From the IMG/VR virus record IMGVR_UViG_3300042992_002630, positions 1-42,326 of that record: 42,326 bases of DNA; one strand, 5' to 3'. Below are positions 1 to 6,931 of this stretch, piece by piece. The translations under genes and the position numbers were made by a program. The DNA comes from a virus. Each line of letters starts with the position of its first letter. Position 1 is the stretch's first letter. The notes below the pieces were generated by a model. It did no database searches. It had not been told where the DNA came from and saw only the letters and a program-made list of their open reading frames with translations.

Positions 1-53
1 ATAGCAGAAAATCTGTAGATGATCCGACATTTGAATTGCGGCTTTAGTTTTGC

Positions 54-236
54 TTAAATGCTATTCTCCATGTTGCGGATCAGCTTACCAGATGGACAAT
101 CTCCATAATTATCTGTTTCAATGGGTATTATTTGGTAGGGGTTTATATTGAGTAACCGCAAAAACTCAACTTCTCTGATTATCGTCTTTGACCCTACCCC
201 ACCCACCGGCACACGAACCGAGTAGCCGTCTCCCAA
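54..236 (-). CDS. Small hypothetical protein next to tail gene
   Basis: A 60-residue reading frame on the minus strand, overlapping the 3' end of the preceding K-like tail gene by 43 bases. The segment after about residue 15 (GSKTIIREVEFLRLLNINPY) looks protein-like. The first 14 residues overlap the upstream coding region, so the true start may be further in. Lambda-type phages place tail assembly gene I after K, but this frame is far too short for that and I recognise no family. It could be a fragment whose remainder has been lost. No ribosome binding site stands out. Confidence 0.35.
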   Translation of the reverse strand: MGDGYSVRVPVGGVGSKTIIREVEFLRLLNINPYQIIPIETDNYGDCPSGKLIRNMENSI

Positions 237-949
237 TATCCACCATACATAAACAACTCACTCATCCGCCCTTCACCTAAATTGTGGAGGGCTTTGCCAT
301 TTTTAGGATCTAGCAAAATTGCGGAGTGGTGAGTCTGTGTGCCAGAAATGCACATCAATATAACATCATTAGTTCGTAGTGGTTCATCGGTTAATTTCCT
401 AAAGCCCGCCCTTTCAAAATTGCCTACGAACATATTCCATCCAGGTGACGTGGTTTCTTGGATGTTGTTGCGGGGAAAATCAGGTAAATTTATGCCAAGC
501 ATCCCTTTATAGTACGAACGAACCAGCGTGTAACAATCACTGCGGTTATAGTCAAATCTCCATCCCAGATAAAACGGTAATTCTTTCGGCAGCCAAGGAT
601 TTGGGATTAACGGGTAGGGGTAAATATCGGCAGGATCATAATAGTCCCATTCCCCAAAGTCCGTATGGTACAAAGCGTAGGGTATTTTCCTTGCTTTGCT
701 ATTGGCGATGTCCTTGGCACTTAAAATAGCCGGCTGTGAATCAAGGCAATGACTGTGGTAGATTCCCACTGCGGAGTCAGCGACTAACTCAAACTCATCT
801 TCATTAATCAGAAATTCGTGTTGCGGTTCATTTGCACAATTGTTCATTTGTATAATTGTGCCGTTGTTCAGAACTACGCCACAGATTTCTACATCCGGCG
901 TGGCGATCGCTTGCTCAATAATTTGCCGCTTGATTTGTGAGGTTAGCAT
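194..949 (-). CDS. Phage tail-tip assembly protein, JAB (Mov34/MPN) + NlpC/P60 peptidase domains (lambda K-like)
   Basis: Two-domain tail-tip protein of 251 residues, the architecture of lambda gpK. The N-terminal JAMM/JAB zinc metallopeptidase domain has Glu21, the pair His65-Ser-His67 and Ser77..Asp80; the spacing between HSH and S..D is two residues longer than the classical JAMM motif. The C-terminal NlpC/P60 cysteine peptidase domain has Cys139 in RSDCYTLVRSYY and candidate His208 and His222. In the family these domains act at the tail tip, probably cleaving cell-wall peptides or processing during tail assembly. The gene is leftward, downstream of a terminator, with no other recognisable tail gene beside it. 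A lambda L-like partner lies 19 kb away on the other strand. Confidence 0.85.
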   Translation of the reverse strand: MLTSQIKRQIIEQAIATPDVEICGVVLNNGTIIQMNNCANEPQHEFLINEDEFELVADSAVGIYHSHCLDSQPAILSAKDIANSKARKIPYALYHTDFGEWDYYDPADIYPYPLIPNPWLPKELPFYLGWRFDYNRSDCYTLVRSYYKGMLGINLPDFPRNNIQETTSPGWNMFVGNFERAGFRKLTDEPLRTNDVILMCISGTQTHHSAILLDPKNGKALHNLGEGRMSELFMYGGYWETATRFVCRWVG

Positions 950-981
950 TTGAGAGTGGGATAATTTTTAGTATTGTTGAC

Positions 982-1009
982 AAAAAAACTCCTGATTTTC
1001 TCAGGAGTT
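982..1009 (-). terminator. Rho-independent terminator downstream of the tRNA-like gene
   Basis: Nine-base inverted repeat (AACTCCTGA / TCAGGAGTT, loop of five) followed on the minus strand by a run of seven T residues. It lies between the leftward tRNA-Met-like gene and the leftward tail gene, so it should end tRNA transcription before the tail gene. Confidence 0.75.
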
Positions 1010-1029
1010 AAGGGGTCAGAGTCTCAACT

Positions 1030-1099
1030 GTCGGGGATGGGAATTGAACCCAATATTTCGAGCTTATGAGACTCGCGTGATCCGTTTCACTCCCCCGGC
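1030..1099 (-). tRNA. tRNA-Met-like gene (anticodon CAT)
   Basis: On the minus strand a 70-nt cloverleaf can be drawn: acceptor GCCGGGG with CCCCGAC (position 2 is a C-A mismatch), D-arm GTGA/TCAC with a short GG-containing loop, anticodon arm CGAGT-CTCATAA-GCTCG, and T-arm with loop TTCAATT. The outermost pair of the T-stem is T-T. The loop gives anticodon CAT, so methionine, or isoleucine if the C is modified to lysidine. No CCA is encoded. The mismatches resemble the diverged tRNAs carried by cyanobacterial phages and plasmids. tRNAscan-SE would decide whether it is functional. Confidence 0.7.
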
Positions 1100-1246
1100 A
1101 ACCGCCATTCCTGTTAGTCCGCAAGGCATGAAGCCTGTGCAAGATCAATCAGTTCTGGCGTAAAATCATGATAGCACAGATTTAGTTCAATGTTTCTGAA
1201 CTACCGTCAAAATCCCTGTTAGCGATAGATTCTAAAGATTTATTTA

Positions 1247-1292
1247 CCGCCTTCTAAGCGGACGGTCACAGGTTCGAGCCCTGTCGTACCCA
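1247..1292 (+). other. 3' half of tRNA-Arg(TCT): probable attP core
   Basis: The sequence runs from the anticodon stem-loop (CCGC-CTTCTAA-GCGG, anticodon TCT) through the T-arm (ACAGG-TTCGAGC-CCTGT) to the 3' acceptor strand CGTACCC plus discriminator A. The matching 5' half (expected GGGTACG acceptor and D-arm) is absent upstream. Tyrosine integrases often recombine in the anticodon or T-loop and carry the tRNA 3' end on the element, so that integration restores the tRNA. The integrase gene starts 143 bases downstream. A phage tail gene on the far side argues for attP rather than a prophage boundary. Confidence 0.75.
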
Positions 1293-1304
1293 TTAACTTA
1301 AGAT

Positions 1305-1326
1305 CCTTGCAACCGCGAGGGTTTTC
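1305..1326 (+). terminator. Terminator carried with the tRNA-Arg fragment
   Basis: Hairpin CCTTGC-AACC-GCGAGG followed by GTTTTCC, directly downstream of the partial tRNA-Arg. It would end transcription of the host tRNA after integration and insulate the integrase gene from tRNA read-through. Confidence 0.5.
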
Positions 1327-1434
1327 CTATACCTATGGTTATTTTAGCCATTGGTTTGATCATCTTGAATGCTCTGGAATGTACCGGAATATGCTAGAAC
1401 GTAATTAAGATTTAGTTCAGAACTAGCACAACCA

Positions 1435-2508
1435 ATGAAAGGAAAATGGACTTTAGAAGAAGTGAATCAACGCCTAAAAGCCGGAAGAATCGGCGTTACA
1501 GTTTGTCAACGTGGAGACAGGCTTTCACTTCGTGGTACATTTCCGGCAAAACCAGGAATTGGTAAACCACCTCACCAACAATATCTAGCTTTAGGATGCT
1601 ATGCCAACCCCGCAGGGCTGCAATATGCCGAAGCTGAAGCTAAAAAAGTTGGTGGAATACTGGCCCAAAAACAATTCACCTGGTCTGATTATCTAGAAGA
1701 ACCATTGGCACCGGTTGGCGATGCTCAATCATGGGTTAGGAAATTCGAGATTGATTATTACACCCGCAAAGGCCGCACCCCTACTACTGAAACCACTTGG
1801 AAATCAGATTACCTGCCAGCATGGCAACTTCTAGAAGGGGAATTAACAGCGGCAACAATCATCACCGCAGCAGGTAAAACCAGAGCCAATACCCGCAAAC
1901 GTAAACGGGTATGTGAAAAGTTGCTGGCATTAGCTAAATTCGCAGATGTAAATGTAGATTTAAAACCATACCTGGGGACTTATGGGAGCGCTGAAACCAT
2001 GCCAAGGAACATCCCCAACAAAGCTCAGATTGAAAAGAGTAGAAATTTATTTACTGGCCATTGGCAATGGGGATATGGAGTATTAGCAGCTTACGGACTT
2101 CGACCCCATGAATTATTTTTCTGTGAAATCTCACCAGAGCATCCGTACTTATTAAAAGTTCTAAAAGGCAAAACAGGCTATAGAGAAGTTTACCCTTACC
2201 ATCTAGAATGGGCTAAAGAATGGCAACTATGGGAGCAAGTCACACTCCCATGCAATGCTGATACGTTTAAAGAATATGGTGGTCGCGTGACCCGGACATT
2301 TGCTAGGAAGAATGTTCCCTTTACTGCTTATTGTCTACGCCACGCCTACTGTATTCGGTTGGCTACAGAATACAAAATCCCGGTTGCGATCGCTGCTAGT
2401 TGGGCAGGACACGAACCGGGAATATATTTAAAAACTTATCAAAGATGGATCGGGAAATCTGAGAAGCGGCGAATATTTGAAGAGAGTCAAAAATTAATTA
2501 TGTCGTAA
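1435..2508 (+). CDS. int: Tyrosine recombinase / phage integrase
   Basis: A 357-residue site-specific recombinase predicted to integrate and excise the phage at a tRNA-Arg gene. Visible catalytic residues are Arg223 (GLRPHELF), a candidate Lys246, Arg302 in YCLRHAY, His326 in WAGHEPGIY and nucleophile Tyr335 in KTYQRWI. The usual His of the H-x-x-R box is Tyr (Y299-C-L-R302). Residues 95-190 form the core-binding region. The gene is alone and rightward, beside the att-like tRNA fragment. Upstream lie small palindromes but no strong ribosome binding site. The recombinase assignment is firm; the target site is inferred from context. Confidence 0.9.
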   Translation: MKGKWTLEEVNQRLKAGRIGVTVCQRGDRLSLRGTFPAKPGIGKPPHQQYLALGCYANPAGLQYAEAEAKKVGGILAQKQFTWSDYLEEPLAPVGDAQSWVRKFEIDYYTRKGRTPTTETTWKSDYLPAWQLLEGELTAATIITAAGKTRANTRKRKRVCEKLLALAKFADVNVDLKPYLGTYGSAETMPRNIPNKAQIEKSRNLFTGHWQWGYGVLAAYGLRPHELFFCEISPEHPYLLKVLKGKTGYREVYPYHLEWAKEWQLWEQVTLPCNADTFKEYGGRVTRTFARKNVPFTAYCLRHAYCIRLATEYKIPVAIAASWAGHEPGIYLKTYQRWIGKSEKRRIFEESQKLIMS

Positions 2509-2743
2509 TCCAAAAGTTTTTCTTACAAAAGTATAAAATCTTTGGGTTCCAATTGTGGTTATTTTTGCCACGGCGGGAAACGTTTTCCGTCATGACTTTA
2601 AATTGGTAAAACTGTTTAATATTCTAGTGATCCCTCATTTCAGTTGAATTATATCCGTTCCTGTTATCTAACCTGAGTTCGACGTAAGAAAATCCGCTAG
2701 AAAGCAAGTGGGAAGAGAGTTAGAGACTTTTAGCCAAAGAAAT

Positions 2744-2778
2744 TTTATTCTCAATAATTAGTAATTATTGAGAATAAA
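2744..2778. repeat. Perfect 17-bp-arm palindrome
   Basis: Arms 2744-2760 and 2762-2778 are exact reverse complements around a single G at 2761 (core of each arm TTCTCAATAATTA and its complement). There is no T-tract on either side, so it is not a standard terminator. It may be a regulator site or a cruciform-forming element. Confidence 0.8.
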
Positions 2779-2804
2779 GAAAAATAAGGGTAAACTCAAG
2801 TAAA

Positions 2805-2839
2805 TATTTGTAACAAAATCTAAATTATTGTTACAAATA
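2805..2839. repeat. 12-bp-arm inverted repeat with 11-base loop
   Basis: TATTTGTAACAA (2805-2816) and TTGTTACAAATA (2828-2839) are exact reverse complements. It lies 57 bases beyond the stop codon of the methyltransferase gene, so it could be a weak 3' hairpin or a dimeric protein binding site. Confidence 0.75.
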
Positions 2840-2895
2840 AATTAGGCGTACCAACGTATTTACATTCAGACGATAGATCCGTTTGACATATTTAT

Positions 2896-3927
2896 TTACT
2901 GAAGATGTTCCAAAATACTTCGACCTATAACTTCTCCCAATTTAACAGGAACAGCATTACCAATTAATCTTCCTATGGGAATAACTGCTAAATCTTCATT
3001 AGGAGCTATGAATTGGTAATTTTCTGGAAAAGTTTGTAGTAATGCTGCTTCTCTCAATGTAATGGCTCTATGTTGTTCAGGATGTCCAAAACGACCATTA
3101 CCAAAACCAAAACATTGTGTAGTAATAGTTGGACTTGGCTTATCCCATTCCATGCGACCATATACACTAGGATAACTTTTACCACTTTTTTTTGTATGAC
3201 ATTTAGCAATTAATTCTGGAGGCCAATCTCGCCAAGTTCCTCCAGGTTTTGAAGCCTGAATACGTTTAAGATTAAGATTAGATAGTTTACTGCATATATG
3301 AAGTTTATCAGTTTTAGATTTTTCACCCGCAGCTAGTGGTTCTAGATGTTCAATAGTTTTTCTAACTGTTTCGTATCTTCCTTTATTATGAGTTTGTGAA
3401 ATTAAATTAATTTTACCAAATTTTGAAGCAAGTAAAACTAAACGTCTTCGAGATTGAGGGATTCCATAATTTAAACAATTAACTTCATAAGGCTCAATAT
3501 CATACTTTAAACTTTCTAAATTCTCAATAAATTCTTGAAAAACTGAATGATATTTTAACTGAAGCACATTTTCCATGGAAATGATATCTGGTTCAGATTC
3601 TTTGACCAAACGGACAAAATCTTGTAAAAGTTTCCATTTAGATTTTTTATCATTATAACGTCTTGAATAATTAGAAAATGGTTGACAAGGCGCACATCCT
3701 ACCAAAATTTTTATACTGCTTCCAGAAAAATGCTCTGCTAAATCAGAACCGCTAAGATTTTCTATATCTTGTAATATAAACTTCGCTTTGTTATTATGTT
3801 CATAAGGAAACCTACAGGCAGGATCAATATCATACCCAACTTTTACCGGAAGACCTGCTTGCTCAAATCCATGAGTTAGTCCTCCAGCACCACAAAATAA
3901 ATCTACAGTAGCAATGCTGACAGTCAT
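2896..3927 (-). CDS. dcm: DNA (cytosine-5) methyltransferase
   Basis: A 343-residue C5-methyltransferase with motifs in order: motif I DLFCGAGGLT (9-18), motif IV with catalytic Cys81 in PCQPFSNYS, motif VI ENV (119-121), motif VIII QSRRR (158-162) and motif X near the C-terminus (IGNAVPVKLGEVIG). Start ATG at 3927 follows GGAGAGAA. No restriction enzyme gene is adjacent, so it probably protects phage DNA from host restriction or acts as an orphan regulatory methylase. The specificity cannot be read from sequence. The gene is AT-rich, lacks HIP1 sites and lies between 14-bp inverted repeats (2670-2683, 4044-4057), which suggests separate acquisition. Confidence 0.93.
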   Translation of the reverse strand: MTVSIATVDLFCGAGGLTHGFEQAGLPVKVGYDIDPACRFPYEHNNKAKFILQDIENLSGSDLAEHFSGSSIKILVGCAPCQPFSNYSRRYNDKKSKWKLLQDFVRLVKESEPDIISMENVLQLKYHSVFQEFIENLESLKYDIEPYEVNCLNYGIPQSRRRLVLLASKFGKINLISQTHNKGRYETVRKTIEHLEPLAAGEKSKTDKLHICSKLSNLNLKRIQASKPGGTWRDWPPELIAKCHTKKSGKSYPSVYGRMEWDKPSPTITTQCFGFGNGRFGHPEQHRAITLREAALLQTFPENYQFIAPNEDLAVIPIGRLIGNAVPVKLGEVIGRSILEHLQ

Positions 3928-4039
3928 TTCTCTCCTATTTTTGAGATATATAGCCCAACTAACTAGACTAGCGCATTTGTCCTACTACTACAAGGTGGTG
4001 GACAGTCTGCATATTACAACTCACTTTGAGCTTTTTAAT

Positions 4040-5530
4040 TTAGGTCGAACTCAGGTTCTGAATTAAGTGAAACTTCTCCAACAAATCTTTTCTATCTTTG
4101 ATAGTTAGCGCGATCGCTTGACTCATCTTTTCCACCTTTTCGCCACTCAATCCCAAATCTTCACGGATAAAACTATCTAAAGATTTATCAGTTGATTCTA
4201 ACTTCTTAATCAGAATTGTTGATTGAGATTTAGTAACTTTTAGCGGGTCAACGAGGCTTCTTTTATCCCGATTATAACCTGAGAAATTATGCAATTCAGG
4301 CATCGGAAACCACTGGTTAAAGCCACCATGAAATATTGCTCTCCCGACGGGTGACTGCTGACATAATTCCATCATTTTATCAGAGCTTATTTTCCTGTCT
4401 CCAGGAATGATTTGCGCTCTTAATATGTTTTCCGAAGATGGTAATTGAGTGTCAGAAATTATCACATAAGGAGTAAAAATTGACCTTGAACCTCCATCAA
4501 ATCCAGTCCCCGAATTATGCCCATTGGAAGAAACACCCCAGATTTTGATTCCTCTAGAGTCGCCTGAACTACTGTACCCAACCATCTTGGAAACCAGCAA
4601 ACTTAATGCCCCTCTGACATTTTTTAAAGCTGTGTTAGTACCAGCTAACTCATTAAAAACTAACAATTTAATCCCAGTTCCAGCATCAAATTCGTCGTAA
4701 GTTTTAAGGCATTTCTGAATCCACGACCAAACAAATTCTGGGGAGCATTTACAGATATTCAACCGGAATAAATAATCAACCCTGCCGTCGAAATAGCCAG
4801 TCTCTTTGGGGTCATCCTTGGGGTCTATAAAAAATACCATACAATTAGGGTGGATCTTCTTTACCCAGTCCAAGGCATTGCTGACAAAATAATCTTTACC
4901 GACTCCAGGGACCCCAATGATGAGGGAGTTTTTCAAATCCTCAGCCATCTTTTTAGCTAAGTCCACAGGCTCTTTATCAAAGGTGACAATATTAGTTTTG
5001 GTAATTGGTAATTGGTGATTGTTAATTGGTAATTGGTGATTGTCAGTTGTCGGTTGTCGGTTGTCGGTTGTCGGTTGTTCCCTGTTTCCTGTTCCCTGGT
5101 TTCTGGTTTGCAACCTGCGGACAGAGGGTGAGAATTGCCTAGCCGTTTCAACAACATCTAGAGCGTCACGGCCAACAGGGTAGCCGTTTTCTCTAGCCCA
5201 AACTATCTGCTTTATCACTTCTTCGTCTCCCACCTGGTTGCGAAATTGGCGTAACTTATCCCCTTTTAAAACATGGGCAATGCAGCCATATTGATTAATG
5301 GCCACCTCATTACGATTGATGTCTTGGGTTTTTTTCCAGGCCACCTGCATAGACCAGGCTGCGACCAGTAGACCAGTGGGAGGGAAACCGGTTGCGGATG
5401 CCGCAAACAACCCGCCAATTATGCCGCCGATAATGATGTACTGGGAGTTATCATTTTCAATGGCTTCGGCTGCGACAGATTGCCATTCCTGGGCAGATAA
5501 TTGGTTTTGCTTGGGGTTGAATGCGGTCAT
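4040..5530 (-). CDS. Membrane-anchored P-loop ATPase (FtsK/VirD4-like in layout)
   Basis: A 496-residue protein and the last gene of the leftward operon. Residues 31-65 hold one or two hydrophobic membrane segments. A low-complexity linker (about 143-178) is followed by an ATPase domain with Walker A GVPGVGKD (206-213) and Walker B-like LLVFNE (289-294). N-terminal membrane anchors followed by a cytosolic P-loop domain match the plan of DNA-pumping FtsK/HerA or coupling proteins, but I cannot confirm the family. The linker is encoded by heptamer-type repeats (4997-5104). Its role may be DNA movement or membrane-linked assembly, together with the small membrane proteins upstream. Confidence 0.75.
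   Translation of the reverse strand: MTAFNPKQNQLSAQEWQSVAAEAIENDNSQYIIIGGIIGGLFAASATGFPPTGLLVAAWSMQVAWKKTQDINRNEVAINQYGCIAHVLKGDKLRQFRNQVGDEEVIKQIVWARENGYPVGRDALDVVETARQFSPSVRRLQTRNQGTGNREQPTTDNRQPTTDNHQLPINNHQLPITKTNIVTFDKEPVDLAKKMAEDLKNSLIIGVPGVGKDYFVSNALDWVKKIHPNCMVFFIDPKDDPKETGYFDGRVDYLFRLNICKCSPEFVWSWIQKCLKTYDEFDAGTGIKLLVFNELAGTNTALKNVRGALSLLVSKMVGYSSSGDSRGIKIWGVSSNGHNSGTGFDGGSRSIFTPYVIISDTQLPSSENILRAQIIPGDRKISSDKMMELCQQSPVGRAIFHGGFNQWFPMPELHNFSGYNRDKRSLVDPLKVTKSQSTILIKKLESTDKSLDSFIREDLGLSGEKVEKMSQAIALTIKDRKDLLEKFHLIQNLSST
4997..5104. repeat. In-frame short tandem repeats inside the ATPase gene
   Basis: Tandem 7-base units (TTGTCGG/TTGTCAG, then TAATTGG/TGATTGT types) and CCCTGTTTCCTGTTCCCTGG-like units. 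They resemble the short tandemly repeated repetitive (STRR) sequences of heterocystous cyanobacteria. Here they stay open for translation and encode a Q/P/T/N-rich linker with repeats such as QPTTDNR and NNHQLPI. Confidence 0.8.
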
Positions 5531-5541
5531 TTTCTAATCCT

Positions 5542-5730
5542 TTAATTTGTTTTTCTGACAATAAAAGCTTCAAAAGCCCTTGCTACAACTCTTTTTCCCC
5601 TTTCAGTCCGCGGACTTCCTAGGTCATCTTGATTCAAGACTACAGCCGCATTTCTTGCTAAATTCTCTGGTAGTCCTTCAGCGGAAAGTGTCTCGGCATA
5701 GATTCTAGTTCTTGATTTTTCGATTTTCAT
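5542..5730 (-). CDS. Small hypothetical protein (62 aa)
   Basis: Starts at MKIEKSRTR, preceded by GGAGAAAAAC; an upstream in-frame ATG at 5760 has no such signal. It overlaps the end of the previous gene by 26 bases, so translation is probably coupled. Contains SAEGLPENLARNAAVVLNQD, a helical, mildly charged protein. No family recognised. It lies between the HNH-like membrane protein and the P-loop ATPase. Confidence 0.6.
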   Translation of the reverse strand: MKIEKSRTRIYAETLSAEGLPENLARNAAVVLNQDDLGSPRTERGKRVVARAFEAFIVRKTN

Positions 5731-6040
5731 GTTTTTCTCCAAAAAATAACCAAAACACAACCCAAAAAACCATCAACATCCTAAGGACGAAATTAATCCA
5801 AGGTCTAAGCGGAGACTTCCAAAATATTCGCCAATGAATAATAGAATGGGCGGTTTTTGAAAGTGGTACAATATCCCTAACTGGCATCTCCCTTTCCAGA
5901 TTTTGATAAGTTAAATGATGAGCGTGATTGCTCTTTAACCAAGGGAATAAAATACAGTGATTAGATGTCATTCGCTGAACGTGCTTTGACTTCTTTTTCC
6001 ACTCAGGGGACATGATGTAAACCAGGTATTTATTGGCCAT
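5705..6040 (-). CDS. HNH-like motif protein with C-terminal membrane segment
   Basis: 111 residues. The central part NHAHHLTYQNLEREMPVRD followed by VPLSKTAHSIIH closely follows the HNH-nuclease pattern (HHLTYxxLGxE...DLxPLCxxCHxxIH), but the zinc cysteines are mostly replaced: only one Cys remains before the motif and CxxC has become SKTA. The C-terminus (about residues 83-103) is a hydrophobic membrane helix. A degenerate HNH fold tethered to the membrane would be unusual. It could equally be a decayed homing-type nuclease now used structurally. Overlaps both neighbours in the operon. Confidence 0.6.
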   Translation of the reverse strand: MANKYLVYIMSPEWKKKSKHVQRMTSNHCILFPWLKSNHAHHLTYQNLEREMPVRDIVPLSKTAHSIIHWRIFWKSPLRPWINFVLRMLMVFWVVFWLFFGEKHENRKIKN

Positions 6041-6704
6041 TGCGAGTATGAGCTATCCGCATAAAATACATGGTTTCGCTGAACCAAAACAACAAATTAA
6101 TGATTATTTCAATAGCAAACAAAGTAATCATTAAAAGGACAATGTTACCCCAGTCCAACCGTGTCCAGTCACCACTAACCAAGATAAACATCAACTGTCC
6201 AAATCCGCCTTTACAGGGAGGATAAACCACCGTGCAAATTAAGAAATCAATAGCATAAGTGAATAGTGCCAAGTTTCGGGCACTATTCATGGTCAGCGTT
6301 GGAAACCTGTTATACCAAGTTTTCAAAGCTGCTAATGCCGGATCATCTTTAGCATCAACCTTAAACTTTTCAGCCCCTTGGTTTTCGTTGATGATCACTT
6401 TCATAAATGCCCTATCCCTCTTCAGGAGAATTGGGAAAACTTCAATAGTTTGAATAATTCCCCACAGAATTAAACCGATCAGCCAGTGCATTGCTGAACC
6501 GAGTAATGCAGCAAATCCATTAATAATGGGAATCATTGCAATTATCTGAACTAGCGATTCATCTTTAGTTGAATTTCTGATTATCAATCGAACAGCTTGG
6601 GCGTAAGGATTGATATTCAGAAAAGCAAACCAGATACTAGCGAAGACACATAGCCAATAAAGAACTTTAACAACCTTATTGGCCTGAAACCTTTTATCTT
6701 GCAT
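6030..6704 (-). CDS. Multi-pass membrane protein
   Basis: 224 residues with four or five hydrophobic helices: near residues 12-30, 50-95 (two, with the Gly/Ala-rich INGFAALLGSAMHWLIGLILW), 145-163 and 188-212. No catalytic motif recognised. It sits in the middle of the leftward operon, five bases after the coiled-coil gene and overlapping the HNH-like gene. With the 170-residue anchored protein and the P-loop ATPase it may form a membrane complex. This is inference from the operon. Confidence 0.7.
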   Translation of the reverse strand: MQDKRFQANKVVKVLYWLCVFASIWFAFLNINPYAQAVRLIIRNSTKDESLVQIIAMIPIINGFAALLGSAMHWLIGLILWGIIQTIEVFPILLKRDRAFMKVIINENQGAEKFKVDAKDDPALAALKTWYNRFPTLTMNSARNLALFTYAIDFLICTVVYPPCKGGFGQLMFILVSGDWTRLDWGNIVLLMITLFAIEIIINLLFWFSETMYFMRIAHTRNGQ

Positions 6705-6709
6705 TCATT

Positions 6710-6931
6710 TTAAACCTCAAACATTTCTCCACTAGAATCAACCTTGAACCGTCTTACGACTTTTCCCTGTTTAAACCGAAGGATACAAGGTTCATTATCT
6801 TTTAATTCATTCTTGAGTTTAGTTTGAAGCTCCTTCCGTTCGTTTTTCAAGCGATTCAATTGCTGTTCTAGAGCGGCAATTTCAGACGATTTTTTTTTGA
6901 ATTCTATAAACAGAGTTTGTATCTTATTCAT
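6710..6931 (-). CDS. Small coiled-coil protein
   Basis: 73 residues. Residues 8-48 form an amphipathic, Lys/Glu-rich coiled coil (EFKKKSSEIAALEQQLNRLK), followed by a short beta-rich tail. The start overlaps the previous stop by four bases (ATGA), showing translational coupling. Possibly an oligomerisation partner for the neighbouring membrane proteins. No family recognised. Confidence 0.65.
   Translation of the reverse strand: MNKIQTLFIEFKKKSSEIAALEQQLNRLKNERKELQTKLKNELKDNEPCILRFKQGKVVRRFKVDSSGEMFEV

Larger units (their letters stand above)
1178..1425 (+). repeat. Direct repeats flanking the att core (candidate integrase arm sites)
   Basis: AGATTTAGTTCA occurs at 1178-1189 and again at 1408-1419. 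Each copy is followed by GAACTA (1198-1203 and 1420-1425), so each forms a small palindrome. The two sites bracket the tRNA-Arg fragment, and the second sits ten bases before the integrase start. That position suits integrase arm-type sites or an operator for the integrase gene. This is inference from position. Confidence 0.45.
2509..2895. other. Intergenic region with two strong palindromes
   Basis: About 390 bases between the integrase and the convergent methyltransferase gene with no convincing reading frame. It holds a 14-bp sequence (2670-2683) repeated in inverted orientation at 4044-4057, and two long inverted repeats at 2744-2778 and 2805-2839, listed separately. Confidence 0.7.
2670..4057. 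repeat. 14-bp inverted repeats flanking the methyltransferase gene
   Basis: AACCTGAGTTCGAC at 2670-2683 and its exact reverse complement at 4044-4057. The right copy lies inside the last codons of the neighbouring ATPase gene (the NLSST end). No transposase is present between them. Confidence 0.7.

Noticed and set aside
1247-1292. Functional tRNA-Arg gene
   Set aside because: The 5' acceptor strand and D-arm are missing upstream, so it cannot fold as a full tRNA in this molecule.
1178-2508. Left or right boundary of an integrated prophage with host DNA beside it
   Set aside because: The flanking sequence on both sides is phage-like (tail gene on the left), and I see no second copy of the tRNA fragment in the window.
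4957-5157. Separate 66-codon frame over the STRR repeats
   Set aside because: It is a repeat-driven shadow in another frame of the ATPase gene.
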